A stretch of DNA of 64,000 nt from Frankia sp. QA3 (GCF_000262465.1 NZ_CM001489.1:1213781-1277780); one strand, 5' to 3'; counted from the stretch's first letter, positions 42,380 through 54,025 are shown. Translations and numbers: made by a program. Notes: generated by a model not told the origin, from the sequence alone.

Positions 42380-43236
42380 CACGGCCGGCTCGCAGGCGCA
42401 GGCGCAGGCGTGGGTGCAGGCGCAGGCGCAGGCGTGGGTGCAGGCGTGGGCGTGGGGGCAGGTGCAGGCGTGGGGTCGGCGGCGGACGCGCCCATGTCGA
42501 AGTCGTACTGGAGCGGGATGATCCGCTCGTACGGCAGCAGCGCGAGCGTGTCGTAGGCGCCGCCGTGGGCGGGGAAGCGGCCGGTGAGGCGCTGGCGGTC
42601 GCGGACCGCGGTGAGTCCGGCGAGGACCTCGGCCGCCGGCTGCGCGCACAGTAGGACGTGCAGCACCAGGTCCTGCTCCCCGGTCTGGACCGGTTCGAGC
42701 TGCAGGGTCCCCAGCAGGCCGGGCAGCTCGTACAGGTCGTCGCGCTGGGTGCGCTCCCACCAGGCCAGCGCCGCCGGGCGGCCGCCGGGCCCGGCGCGAC
42801 CGATGCTGACGACGACCCCCTGGTGCGCCAGGTGCGCCACCGCGTCGGCCGAGACGTCGATCGACGGGCGGGTGTGTGCCGCGGTCAGCCGCCACCAGCT
42901 GGTGAAGACCGGCCGGCCGTGCACCCAGAAGCGCCCCGCCCGGGTGATCGCCCGATCGGTGTCGCGCCAGCCGGCGAACGCCTGCTCGGACATGAAGTCG
43001 AGCGGCCCGCCGAACAGGTACATGGTCGCGTAGGGCGGGTGACCGTGGGTGAGCTCGCCCGCCAGCGCCCCCGGCGTGGCCCGGGTGGCCGGGGTCGCCA
43101 CGTAGCGCCGGCCGGCGACGACGTCGGCCTTGGCCACGTGTTCGGGCAGGTGGTCGAGGTCGTACCAGCGGTTGTACTCCTGGGTGTACCGCGCCGGGAT
43201 GTCCAGCAGCGCGAGTGCGAGACCCGTGATCTTCAC
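42379..43236 (-). CDS. EthD-like dimeric alpha-beta barrel protein, putative
   Basis: A 285-residue protein. Its start (ITGLALALLDIPARY, NRWYDLDHLPEHVAK) resembles the conserved W-Y-D-x-x-H-x-P-E-H region of dimeric alpha-beta barrel proteins such as EthD or stress-responsive barrels. A second, weaker repeat may follow. The last 45 residues are a Thr/Pro/Ala repeat tail from 6-bp arrays. GTG 43236 has GAGGG six bases upstream. It is the first gene of the run LLM - alcohol DH - aldehyde DH - SDR - LhgO. Function unknown; a catabolic enzyme is likely. Confidence 0.6.
   Translation of the reverse strand: MKITGLALALLDIPARYTQEYNRWYDLDHLPEHVAKADVVAGRRYVATPATRATPGALAGELTHGHPPYATMYLFGGPLDFMSEQAFAGWRDTDRAITRAGRFWVHGRPVFTSWWRLTAAHTRPSIDVSADAVAHLAHQGVVVSIGRAGPGGRPAALAWWERTQRDDLYELPGLLGTLQLEPVQTGEQDLVLHVLLCAQPAAEVLAGLTAVRDRQRLTGRFPAHGGAYDTLALLPYERIIPLQYDFDMGASAADPTPAPAPTPTPAPTPAPAPAPTPAPAPASRP
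42392..42478. repeat. 6-bp tandem array at the barrel-protein C-terminus
   Basis: GCAGGC and GTGGGC hexamers alternate for about 85 bases, encoding a Pro/Ala/Thr tail directly before the TGATG junction with the LLM gene. Confidence 0.9.
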
Positions 43237-43299
43237 ATCGTCCCTCTGACCCGGCGTCCGCCGGCTCGTTCAAAATCCCTACATCAGCTTATGGAGCTC

Positions 43300-43311
43300 A
43301 TTCATCTAACT
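43300..43311. promoter_or_regulatory. Motif-2 site before the LLM/alcohol dehydrogenase operon
   Basis: The minus strand reads AGTTAGATGAAT, identical to 53892-53903 and similar to 54026-54037 and 57602-57613. It lies 64 bases upstream of GTG 43236. It suggests that this operon belongs with the second module's regulator instead of the first. Confidence 0.42.
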
Positions 43312-43470
43312 TTATTGCGATCCCGCTGTCCACCGGTACCGCGTCCGGGGACGCCGCGGGGACGGCTCCAGGCGCCGTCGCGTGCCCGCCTCGCGACTCG
43401 GCTCGGCCCGCCTCATCCCGGCCCGGCCGGCTCGTCCCGCCCGGCGCCGGCTGCTCCGTCTGCACCTGCG

Positions 43471-43788
43471 TCAGTCGTGGTGTTCGCGGCTGCCGGACTT
43501 CGCGAGCCCACGGCTGCCGAGGTAGCCGAGGGTGAGAAGCACGATGTAGAACCAGGCCTTGTCGGCCCGGAAGTAGTCGCTGTGGCCGCCGGTGGTGTCG
43601 ACGAGGTAGGAGGCGATGAGAACCCCGACGACCGCGGCGACGTAGACGAACAGCTCGGTGGTCTTGTAGGAGGCCTTCGTCTCCGTGCTCGGCCGGGAAC
43701 CGGGGCGGTCGTACTCGGCCCGCGTATGACCGTTGCTGGCGGCGTCATTCGTTCTGAGAACGGGCCCGGTGCTGCTGCCGGTGGTCAT
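43471..43788 (-). CDS. Small two-span membrane protein
   Basis: A 105-residue protein. A polar N-terminal half (TTGSSTGPVLRTND, STETKASYKTTE) precedes two membrane segments, LFVYVAAVVGVLIASYLV and WFYIVLLTLGYLGSRGLA, and a charged tail ending EHHD. AGGAG lies six bases before ATG 43788. It faces away from the ferritin-like gene. A SigB/SigF-like promoter candidate is 80 bases upstream. No family function is known to me; a place in the stress block is likely. Confidence 0.72.
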   Translation of the reverse strand: MTTGSSTGPVLRTNDAASNGHTRAEYDRPGSRPSTETKASYKTTELFVYVAAVVGVLIASYLVDTTGGHSDYFRADKAWFYIVLLTLGYLGSRGLAKSGSREHHD

Positions 43789-43869
43789 GATGCTCCTGAG
43801 TAGGAACGAAGGGCCGCGATGCGACCGTGGGCCTGTTATGGCTGTCTCCGAAGAGCAGGCGGTAGGAAC

Positions 43870-43893
43870 ATGCCCTGTGCGGAGCGTGATAAC
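43870..43893 (-). promoter_or_regulatory. Candidate SigB/SigF-type promoter
   Basis: On the minus strand GTTA is followed after 14 bases by GGGCAT, close to the actinobacterial general-stress pattern GTTT-N14-GGGTAT. It faces the small membrane protein gene at 43788. Confidence 0.4.
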
Positions 43894-44344
43894 CATCGGT
43901 GACAAAGAAATCGGAGCTGAACGGTCCGGGTCGGGCGATGGTGAAACGGTGCGGCCCAAGGATCACGTCCAGGGGTCGGTCCGGTGCAAAGATCTTGAGA
44001 TTCGACCGAAATTTCTCGACCCGCTGATCTACGAATGCCATCTGGGAGTGTAGTCCTCAACCGCCGGGCGTTGGCTCGCCGTTGGGGCCTGCCGCCTCGT
44101 CGGACGGGCGACCGAAAACCTGCATCGGCAGCGGGCGCGGGACCCGCGCGGCCGCCCGATTCTCATCCTCGCCAGGGCGCCCGAGGATTCTGTACTCGTG
44201 ATACTGCTCACTCCGGTCCGCCTTGTTTTCGCCGGCACCCACGCCGATGCCGCGGCTTTTTCCCTCCTGCCTGGACGGTGTTACGCCATCGACCGGGGGT
44301 GGGGCGGCGATTGTCCGGATCTGTCGGCTCCCTGAGTAGGGCGC
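43894..44344. other. Gap without a convincing gene
   Basis: This 450-base stretch is less GC-rich than its surroundings. Short frames exist on both strands but none has a ribosome-binding site and family-like composition. A GTGTTA-N13-GGGTGG arrangement near 44279-44302 could be a stress promoter for the ferritin-like gene. Confidence 0.4.
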
Positions 44345-45566
44345 GTGAGTTTCGATCCGCTCGAGGAAAAGGGAATTTCGCTGGACGATCAGGTGCGGAA
44401 CTGGTCGGAGTCGAACGTGAAGCCGTACGACAGGCTGGCTGTTGATCCGTACACGCGGTGCCGGGTGATCGCGATGAACGGCCTCGAGGTCGAGGCGGTG
44501 ATGTTCAGCCACCAGTTCTCCCGGCACACCGACATTCCGGAAGTGAAGTCGGCGCTGGCGGAGATCCGGCGGATCGAGCAGCAGCAGAAGGTCGTGAACT
44601 GGCTCGCTCCCGGGGAGGAGTCGACGCTCGAGGTGACACTGGGCTACGAGCAGGAGGCGGTGGATCTCACCGCCTGGCTGGCCCGCAGCGAACCGGACCC
44701 GTATCTGAAGCAGACCTACGACTTCGGCCTGCTCGAGGACTTCGATCACCTCTACCGGTACGCCAACCTGTACGAGCTGCTCGAAGGAAAGAAAGCCGAA
44801 CAGGTGATCCACCGGCTCACCGAGGTCATGCCCGGCCGGCCCACCTTCACCGAGCACCGCCACCCGGCGGACAACATCCGCAAGCACTACGACAAGCACA
44901 CGGTGGATCCCCTGAGCCGGCTTCACGCGCTCACGATCATCGCGGCCGAGCAGCAGACGATGAACTTCTACATGACGATCGGGAACCGCTATCTCGAACC
45001 GATCGCGCGTGGCCTGTACGCGGAGATCGCGATGGTGGAGGAGGAGCATGTCACCCAGTACGGGTCGATGCTCGACCCGGGTGAGAGCTGGTTCGAGCAG
45101 CTCGTCCTGCACGAGTACAACGAGTGCTACATGTACCACTCCTTCGCCGGGCAGGAGACCGACCCGCGGATCGCCCGGCTCTGGGAGCTGCACCTGGCGA
45201 TGGAGATCGAGCAGCTCCGGATCGCCGCCGACCTGATGAAGCGTGATGAAGCGCTACGACGGCCGGGAAGCCGCCGAGGTCCTTCCCGCGGCGCTGCCGG
45301 AGCCGGTGCTGCTGGAGCCGAACAAGGCCTACGTCCGCGAGGTGCTCGCCGCCCAGATCGACCTGACCAGCCTGGGCACCGGCTACGTCATGGACGCCCA
45401 CCGGCGGTTGCAGGCCAACCTCGCGAAGGTCAACGCCGGCGGCACCTTCAGCGAGGACGTCATCGACGCCCACCGCGACCGGTTCGGAGCCGAGTACCGG
45501 CTGCAGACCGAAGGACCCCACCCCGTCGAGCGGCTACGCGAGGACTCCCTCGTTGGCCACCGCTGA
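44345..45566 (+). pseudogene. Ferritin-like di-iron protein gene interrupted by a 10-bp duplication
   Basis: The first frame (GTG 44345 to about 45240) gives a helical protein with HRHP, E-Q-Q and E-E-E-H motifs (AAEQQTMNFYM, MVEEEHVTQYG, EYNECYMYHSF) like ferritin-like oxidoreductases. At 45234-45253 the decamer TGATGAAGCG is duplicated, shifting the frame by one. The normal continuation (KRYDGREAAEVLPAALPEPV to RLREDSLVGHR) is intact in the other frame up to 45566. One copy of the decamer would restore a protein of about 403 residues. It is either a real frameshift, a switchable repeat or a sequencing error. Confidence 0.72.
45234..45253. repeat. 10-bp tandem duplication causing a frameshift
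   Basis: TGATGAAGCG occurs twice in tandem within the ferritin-like gene. Removing one copy joins DLM to KRYDGRE in a single frame. The second copy contains ATG 45246, preceded by GTG 45243, which could serve as a restart. Confidence 0.9.
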
Positions 45567-45593
45567 CCCGACCTTCCGAAAAGAGGCACGATC

Positions 45594-46292
45594 ATGGTGA
45601 CAACCGTCGTACGTCCCGAGACCGGGGCGACGATCAAACCGGGCCCGACCGTCACCGTCCCGCCCGAGCTGGAGGTCCCCGACGACCAGCCGGCGGGTTT
45701 CGCGGAGGGCAGCGGGCTGAACGCGCCCTTTCTCGCCGACCAGCTCTCCGCGTTCATCGCCCACGAGCGGATGGGCGTGAACCTGCTGCGCACCGTGCAT
45801 GCCCGCACCGACAATCCCGCCCTGCGGTCGCGTTATGCCGACCTGGAGGACGAGACTCTCGACGCGGTCGCCGTCTGGGAACAGCTGATCGTCGCGCTCG
45901 GCGGCAACCCGCAGTACGCCAGCCCCGCCGGCCGGGCCATCGAAGGACTCGACAGTAAGATCATCGAATCCTTTCTGCTGTCGGGCTCCAGCGATCCGAT
46001 GACGTTTGAACAGGCCGGGTTGCAGGCTTTTCTGACCGGCGCGAACCAGTGCGTCGCGAACGCCACGCTCCTGGCCGCCTTCGCCGAGGAGGCCGACGAC
46101 GGCCCGGCGAAACAGGAGATGACCGCGACCGCGGGCATGCTCCTCGCAGCCGCCCGGTTTCATGCCGACCGGGCCACGCAGATGCTGCGCACGACGGCTG
46201 TGACCCAGGCCAGGCACCCCGTCGCGCAGAAGATCGGCCAGGCCGCCGAAAAGGTGGTGGACAAGGTGCGCGGCGCGGTGAGTTCCGGCTGA
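45594..46292 (+). CDS. Ferritin-like domain protein
   Basis: A 232-residue protein with a helical bundle like the YciE/DUF892-type ferritin-like proteins. FIAHERMGVNLLRTVHARTD and LEDETLDAVAVWEQLI contain the E-x-x-x and E-x-x-x-x-x-x-W patterns of the first helices. The C-terminus (VAQKIGQAAEKVVDKVRGAVS) is an LEA-like amphipathic helix. AGAGG lies seven bases before ATG 45594. It follows the interrupted ferritin-like gene by 27 bases and probably shares its transcript. Stress protection is a reasonable guess. Confidence 0.74.
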   Translation: MVTTVVRPETGATIKPGPTVTVPPELEVPDDQPAGFAEGSGLNAPFLADQLSAFIAHERMGVNLLRTVHARTDNPALRSRYADLEDETLDAVAVWEQLIVALGGNPQYASPAGRAIEGLDSKIIESFLLSGSSDPMTFEQAGLQAFLTGANQCVANATLLAAFAEEADDGPAKQEMTATAGMLLAAARFHADRATQMLRTTAVTQARHPVAQKIGQAAEKVVDKVRGAVSSG

Positions 46293-46298
46293 TCACCG

Positions 46299-46340
46299 CC
46301 AGGGGCCCGGGCCGAACGGGAGTCCGGCCCGGGCCCCTGG
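46299..46340. terminator. Strong hairpin terminator between convergent genes
   Basis: CCAGGGGCCCGGGCCG at 46299-46314 and its exact complement at 46325-46340 form a perfect 16-bp stem with a ten-base loop, seven bases after the ferritin-like stop. No T run is present, as is common in actinobacteria. Confidence 0.82.
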
Positions 46341-46407
46341 GCGATGGACGGCCCCCCTGGTGTCCCGCCGAACCGTCCCGCTGGACCGTTCGGTGGCCGG
46401 GCCCCGG

Positions 46408-47112
46408 CTACCGCTGGGCGGTCTGCCTGACGCTGCCCGCGGCGTCGGAGGCGGTATCCCGCACCTCGGAGGCGCCCTGCGCGGTCGTCTCCCGCACCTC
46501 CGTCGCCGCCTGCTGGGCGCTTCCGCGCACCGATTCCGCCGCTTCCTGAGCCTTGGGACGCAGCTCGTCGGCAACCTGGCGAGCACTGTCCTTCAGCGGC
46601 TCGACGATTCGCCCCGCCTGTTCCTTCACCTCCGCGCCGGCCTGCCGCTCGGCCCGGCTGGTCGGGATCAGCGAGCTGGCCAGGACGCCGACGCCGAAGG
46701 CAATCAGCCCAGCGGCGAGCGGGCTGCCCTCGGTACCTCGACGGACCGTGCCCGGCGCCGCGACGATGGTGTCCCGCGCGCTACCGGCGGCGTCCTTCAC
46801 CGCGTCGGCGGCATCGGACGCCTGGTCCTTGACCGTGTCCACGGTAGCCGACGCCCGGTCCTTCACCGCGACAGCGGCATCGGACGCCTGACCCTGCAGT
46901 CCGCTCCCGGCGTCACCGATCTGACCTCGGGTCTGCTGCGCGGTCCCCATGACCTTGTCCCGCACCGAAGATGCGGCCCGGCGGGCGTCCTGCACCCGCC
47001 GCTCGGCGACCTTGGACGGCGTCACCTTCTCCGAGAGCGTGTCGAGGTCGGTGCCCAGGCGGGCCCGGGTCGCCTCGATGTCAGCCTTCACTTCGTCCGG
47101 TTCGCGGCCCAT
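46408..47112 (-). CDS. DUF3618-type protein with LEA-like repeats
   Basis: A 234-residue protein. The N-terminus (EVKADIEATRARLGTDLDTL) is the DUF3618 motif. The middle and end consist of 11-residue LEA-like amphipathic repeats (for example AVKDRASATVDTVKDQASDA), and a single membrane segment (AAGLIAFGVGVLASSLI) lies near 130-147. It overlaps the holin-like gene upstream by 25 bases. DUF1469 and DUF3618 proteins are often paired. A membrane-protective role under desiccation or osmotic stress is plausible. Confidence 0.82.
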   Translation of the reverse strand: MGREPDEVKADIEATRARLGTDLDTLSEKVTPSKVAERRVQDARRAASSVRDKVMGTAQQTRGQIGDAGSGLQGQASDAAVAVKDRASATVDTVKDQASDAADAVKDAAGSARDTIVAAPGTVRRGTEGSPLAAGLIAFGVGVLASSLIPTSRAERQAGAEVKEQAGRIVEPLKDSARQVADELRPKAQEAAESVRGSAQQAATEVRETTAQGASEVRDTASDAAGSVRQTAQR

Positions 47113-47528
47113 CGCGCGTCCTCCTTGACAGTTTCGACGGTCCGCGGCGCACCGGAGATCGTCTTCAGTTCCCGTCGGCCTCGCAGGATGAGGGGGACGG
47201 CGACGAACAGGTACAGCATCCCCACCACGAAAGCCGCCCAGTCGGTGGCGATCGCCCGGTTGAGGAGGAACATCAGCGCGACCGAGAGAAAGAGCAGCGC
47301 CAGATAGCCGGCGAACCCACCTCCGCCGAGCATTCCGGCGCCGCGCCCGGCGCGGCGGCCCTCCTCGCGGACCTCGACCTTCGCCAGCTCGATCTCCTTG
47401 CGAACCAGCTCGGAAAGGTCGGTCGTGACCTTCGACGTCAGTTCGCCGACCGACGCCTGGCGGACCTCGGCCTCCCGGACGTCCGGCGAGCCCGCGGACA
47501 CCCCCGTGGACGAATAGGTGTCAGACAT
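47088..47528 (-). CDS. DUF1469 / phage holin superfamily membrane protein
   Basis: A 146-residue membrane protein. A helical N-terminal region (LVRKEIELAKVEVREEGRRAG) precedes two membrane segments (GYLALLFLSVALMFLLNRAI and WAAFVVGMLYLFVAVPLIL), which is the pattern of the actinobacterial DUF1469 family. It starts at ATG 47528, three bases after the LEA-like gene. It is not a sign of a phage, since this family is chromosomal and tied to DUF3618 proteins. Confidence 0.85.
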   Translation of the reverse strand: MSDTYSSTGVSAGSPDVREAEVRQASVGELTSKVTTDLSELVRKEIELAKVEVREEGRRAGRGAGMLGGGGFAGYLALLFLSVALMFLLNRAIATDWAAFVVGMLYLFVAVPLILRGRRELKTISGAPRTVETVKEDARWAANRTK

Positions 47529-47531
47529 GAT

Positions 47532-48329
47532 CTAACTCCTGTCGCCCGCGGCCAGACCGTTGGCGGCGTTCGGCCCGTGAACCGGAACGGGTTCCGCTAC
47601 CGCGTCCACCGCAACGAGCGGGTCGGGCCTGTCGGCCACGGTGAAAGCGCCACCGCCGGACCCGGGGGCGGCGAAGCTGCCCGCCGGGGCGGGGAGTTCG
47701 TCGATCGGCGTGCGGTCCGACGTCGCCGCGCTCGCCTCCCCACGGTGGTCGGCCGCCGACGGACGCGCCGTCGCACTCTTGACCAGACGTCCGGTCACGA
47801 AGCCCCCCACCAGCGCTGCCGTGAGGAAGACGCCGGGTCGTTGCCGGGCGAAGGACCGCACGTCGTCCAGCAGCTCGCCGGGCTCTCGGCTGTCGAGATG
47901 ACCGCCGACGGTGTGCAGGGTGTCCGCGGCCCTGTGCGCCAACTCGGCGGCCAGGCCGGCCTCGGCCGGTGCCTGCTCGGCCATCCGGGACAACCCGTCC
48001 GCCAGCTGACGGACGCTGGAAGCCGCCCGCTTCTGCTGGTCGGACGCCTGCTGGGAGATCTGACCACGGGTCTCACCGACGAGGTCACGGGCCTGCCGCT
48101 TCGCCTCTCCGGCCACCTCCGCCGCCTGCCGTTGCGCTTGCGAGGCCACCTGCGACGCCTGCGCCCGGGTCTCCCCTGCGACCTGCGAGGCCTGTCCCTG
48201 AGCTTCACTCGCCACCTGGGACACTCGGCCCTCGGATCCCTGCCGAGCGTCGGCGGGCGGGACGGCCGGCCGCGCTGCGGCCGGGCCCGTCCCATCGATA
48301 CTGTTAGTAACCGGCTGTCGTGTCGTCAT
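47532..48329 (-). CDS. LEA-like repeat protein with a membrane segment
   Basis: A 265-residue protein. Residues 35-105 are LEA-type 11-mers rich in Gln, Ala and Ser (RVSQVASEAQGQASQVAGE). A glycine-rich membrane segment ([18 protein letters not shown]) follows near 165-182, then a disordered tail. ATG 48329 is favoured by GGAGG 11 bases upstream, while ATG 48347 lacks a site. It leads the LEA-like, DUF1469, DUF3618 operon, under a SigB/SigF-type promoter. Such proteins are thought to stabilise membranes when water is limiting. Confidence 0.76.
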   Translation of the reverse strand: MTTRQPVTNSIDGTGPAAARPAVPPADARQGSEGRVSQVASEAQGQASQVAGETRAQASQVASQAQRQAAEVAGEAKRQARDLVGETRGQISQQASDQQKRAASSVRQLADGLSRMAEQAPAEAGLAAELAHRAADTLHTVGGHLDSREPGELLDDVRSFARQRPGVFLTAALVGGFVTGRLVKSATARPSAADHRGEASAATSDRTPIDELPAPAGSFAAPGSGGGAFTVADRPDPLVAVDAVAEPVPVHGPNAANGLAAGDRS

Positions 48330-48366
48330 CGTTAATTTCGCCTCCATGGTCGGTCGTCGCCCGTCC

Positions 48367-48389
48367 TACCCCACCGAGCGCCGACAAAC
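48367..48389 (-). promoter_or_regulatory. SigB/SigF-type stress promoter
   Basis: On the minus strand GTTT (48389-48386) is followed after exactly 14 bases by GGGTAG (48371 downward), matching the actinobacterial general-stress consensus. It lies 38 bases before ATG 48329 of the LEA-like operon. Confidence 0.68.
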
Positions 48390-49402
48390 CGGCGGAACCA
48401 AGACCGTCCGGGAAGGGAAAGAACAGGCGGACCACGGGCCCGAAACCATCGCATATATCCGCTCGCCGGGTCTGATCCACATCGCCTACAGCGACACGCT
48501 CCGCCTCAGGTTACGGGCCGTCTACCTGGGAAACGCCCGGCTGGTAGGCGTGCAGCCCGCGGTTCCCCGCGCCGCGGACTGCGCCCCGAAACCAGGGCGA
48601 AACGAGGGGCCTGCTATAATTTCTGCATACGTTTCACCGTGGTAGTTCGTGCCACGTCCGGCCTTTTTGCTTTCCGTGGGATGTTATGATCATTTTATTG
48701 TCCGGGTGTCACGGGCGGGGTTGACTTCTGGGTTGCCGCAGGGTGTGGGGTCGCCCCGCTGTTGACGTTCGGTGAGGGGTGCCGTGCGCCGTCGAAGCCG
48801 GTCAGGTCACGGCGCGGATCGAACTTGACGAACGCCGGGTGGTCCTGTCGTGCGACCCCCGAGGGGGACTGCCTGGATCGGCGGACGTGAAGGCCGCGCG
48901 TCGGCATCGCCGGTGCGTGCTCATCGGTGGCGTCCGGGACGGGCGGCTGCGGTGTCGGCGGCGAACGCGGCGGCTGGTGCGCTGAGGAGCTCGCGTTCGA
49001 GTCGATGTCCAGCGGGCCGGTGGGTGACGGCAGCCCACGGTGCAGCCGAAGCCGCCTGGTGTAGAGCCGGCAACGCAGGTCAAATTGTGTGACTCTTCTA
49101 ACGGTTTCGAGTCCCCGGGTCGTCGCGGGGTGTGCGGCCGGAGGCCTTAAAATGCCGAGGGGCGGCGTATCGCCACTGGCGCATCCGCAGCAGGGGAAAT
49201 GCGGTCGGCGGGCGGGGGGCCCGCTGAACCGGGGGGTGTCAGGACCGACAGCGTGTCGGGCCCCGGTGCGATCGACGCTGACCTTAAAGATGTATAATCG
49301 ATAATTCTATTAGCTGATTCGGGCCAGGTTGGCTTCCGGACGCGCCGAGGGGTGCACCGCCCCGTTCGCGGGCAGGCGCCGGTGAAGCCGCAGAGACGAG
49401 GG
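48390..49402. other. One-kilobase gene-poor gap
   Basis: No convincing gene is seen. The stretch around 48600-48705 is unusually AT-rich for this genome, with tttattgtcc and poly-T runs. A possible transposase fragment is at 48779-48985. TATAAT at 49293-49298 and the AT-rich palindrome-like ATAATCGATAAT at 49295-49306 probably form the promoter of the GntR gene. Confidence 0.5.
48779..48985 (+). other. Possible transposase remnant
   Basis: A 68-codon frame reads VEAGQVTARIELDERRVVLSC and continues with RGG, RRHRRCVL and RLRCRRRTRRLVR. The pattern recalls the zinc-finger N-terminus of some actinobacterial transposase-related proteins, but cysteines are missing and the rest of the gene is gone. 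No terminal inverted repeats were found. This is a weak call. Confidence 0.25.
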
Positions 49403-50158
49403 ATGACGGCTGTGACGACCGCCGGTATACGGGTACCCAAGGCGGCTGAGCTCGTGGCCGCGACGATCCGCCGCCAGATCATCACCGGCGAGCTCCTCGA
49501 GGATCACCTCCTGCCCTCGGAGTCGGCCCTCATGGAGCAGTTCCACGTCAGCCGTCCGACGCTGCGCGAGGCGTTCCGCATCCTGGAGTCGGAGTCGCTG
49601 ATCACCGTGCGGCGCGGCGTGCACGGCGGGGCTCGGGTGCAGATCCCCAACGGCGACGTCGCCGCCCGCTATGTCGGCTACGTGCTGGAGTACCGCGGGA
49701 CCACCATGGCGGACGTCTACCGGGCGCGCGCGGAGGTGGAAGCCCCGCTGGCGCGGCTGGTCGCGACCTCGGCGACGCCGGAGAACATCGCCCGGCTCGA
49801 GGAGTGCCTGGCCAAGGCCGAGGCGCACCTGGACGAACCGTCGGCCTTCATCGTGCACGACGAGGAGTTCCACCGGCTGATGGCGGAGCTCGCCGACAAC
49901 CAGACCCTCGCCGTGATGCTCGACATGATGTACCACATCGTCGGCACCGCCCGCCGTCGCTACGCGCTGAACGTCGACCAGACGCAGACCCGCAAGGAGA
50001 CCGTGGAGGTGCACCGCAGCCACGTGCGCCTGGTCGACCTGATCAGGCGGGGCCGGCCGGACCTCGTCCACCGGCTGTGGGTCAAGCACCTCGACGAGGC
50101 CACCCGCCACTACCTGGAAGGCCCGCTGGCCACCACCGTCGTGGAGATGATGAGCTGA
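49403..50158 (+). CDS. GntR-family (FadR/FCD) transcriptional regulator
   Basis: A 251-residue GntR regulator. The winged helix-turn-helix is at about 14-80 (LLPSESALMEQFHVSRPTLREAFRILESE, with the signature PSE..L...F.VSR.TLREA), and the FCD ligand-binding domain follows with metal-type ligands (YRARAEVE, HDEEFHRLMA, EVHRSH). ATG 49403 has a close GAGGG; GTG 49412 is nearly as good. It is divergent in function from the TetR proteins of the first module and heads the second. It likely senses an organic acid and controls the neighbouring operons. Confidence 0.9.
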   Translation: MTAVTTAGIRVPKAAELVAATIRRQIITGELLEDHLLPSESALMEQFHVSRPTLREAFRILESESLITVRRGVHGGARVQIPNGDVAARYVGYVLEYRGTTMADVYRARAEVEAPLARLVATSATPENIARLEECLAKAEAHLDEPSAFIVHDEEFHRLMAELADNQTLAVMLDMMYHIVGTARRRYALNVDQTQTRKETVEVHRSHVRLVDLIRRGRPDLVHRLWVKHLDEATRHYLEGPLATTVVEMMS

Positions 50159-50202
50159 CCGGGCCCGGGTGCGGACCGGTGGGACCGGTCCGCACCCGAC
50201 GG

Positions 50203-51014
50203 TCAGGAACCGGTGGCGGGGGAGCCGGGGGCGGGATCGGTGGCGCCGAGGTAGGCGGCCTCGAGCTGCTGCGGGTCCCGGGCGAGCACGGCCGCGTCCC
50301 CGCTGAGCGTGACATCGCCGTGGACCAGCACGATCGCCCGGTCGGCGACCTCCAGCGCCAGGTGCACGTGCTGCTCGACGAGCACGACGACGGCGCCGGT
50401 GTCGTCGGCGATGCGCCGCACGACCGGCAGCAGCTCCTCGACGATCACCGGGGCCAGGCCCATGCTCATCTCGTCGACGAGCAGGATCCGCGGGTTCTGC
50501 ACCAGGGCGCGGGCCACGGCGAGCATCTGCTGCTCCCCGCCGGACAGGGCGCCGGCGTTCACCGACAGCCGCCGGTTGAGGGCCGGGAACAGGTCCAGCG
50601 CCTCGCCGAGGGTCGGCCCGCCCCGGCGGCGGGCGATCGTGAGGTTCTCCCGGACCGACAGCCCGGAGAACAGCGCCCGGTCGTCCGAGACCAGCACCAT
50701 CCCCGCCCGGCTGGTCGCGGCGGGTCGGGCGTTCGCCAGCGGCTGCCCGTCGACGAGTACCTCCCCGCCGAGGCGCGGCAGCAGGCCGGCGAGGGTCGTC
50801 ATCAACGTCGTCTTACCGGCCCCGTTGGGGCCGAGGACCGCGAGCACCGAGCCCCGGTCGAGGTCGAGGTCGAGGCCGCGGACCACCGGCACCCGCCCGT
50901 GGCCGCAGATCAGGCCGCGGGTGCGCAGGACCGCGGTCCCGGCGGCCGCGCCGCGGCCGGGTCCGGTGCGGCCGGGTCCGGTGGGGTCGGGTCCGGTGGG
51001 GTCGAGGGTCGTCG

Positions 51015-51018
<4 letters not shown>
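50203..51018 (-). CDS. livF: ABC transporter ATP-binding protein, LivF type
   Basis: A 271-residue LivF ATPase: Walker A GPNGAGKT, signature LSGGEQQM, Walker B LLVDEMSMGLAP, switch VEQHV. The first 25 residues are a PTGPDPTGPGRTGPG-type low-complexity leader. ATG 51018 overlaps the stop of the triple-fusion gene (ATGA). With the fusion protein it makes a complete importer from only two membrane-side polypeptides. It closely resembles the LivF of the first module in its core. Confidence 0.93.
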
Positions 51019-53747
<2,729 letters not shown>

Positions 53748-53891
53748 GTCCGTCCTTTCGACGCGCACCCCGGGTCTGCCGGGGCGCACCGGCCCCGGGC
53801 AGCGGGCTGCGGGAGTCGGCGCGGGCAGGCGGGGGCGATCGGGCCGCAGGAACCGGGACTGGCCGGCGCCGCCCGCGGATAGGTCTGACTG

Positions 53892-53903
53892 AGTTAGATG
53901 AAT
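53892..53903. promoter_or_regulatory. Motif-2 site AGTTAGATGAAT before the importer
   Basis: It lies 145 bases upstream of the fusion gene start and is identical to the minus-strand site at 43300. A related site on the other strand is 120 bases away before the CoA-transferase. The 425-base divergent gap contains no gene. Confidence 0.45.
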
Positions 53904-54025
53904 TTACCGCACCTTGTGGGATGAGTCACGGAGATCCTCTTCGGGGTCGACCGAGGTCCGCGTACCTGACCAGCGGGTACGCTCGCGCGGCCGACCGCCG
54001 CCCGCGACTGTCCGAAGAGGAATAA

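Noticed and set aside
43789..44060. A 98-residue minus-strand frame starting MAFVDQRVEKFRSNLKIF
   Set aside because: The start looks protein-like, but there is no ribosome-binding site, the end overlaps the start of the small membrane protein gene, and the tail is low complexity.
47088..47528. Holin-like protein as evidence of a prophage
   Set aside because: DUF1469 proteins are normal chromosomal partners of DUF3618 proteins, and no other phage gene is present.
49085..49125. A tRNA T-arm-like stretch (ggtttcgagtcccc)
   Set aside because: No acceptor stem, anticodon arm or D-arm could be found around it.
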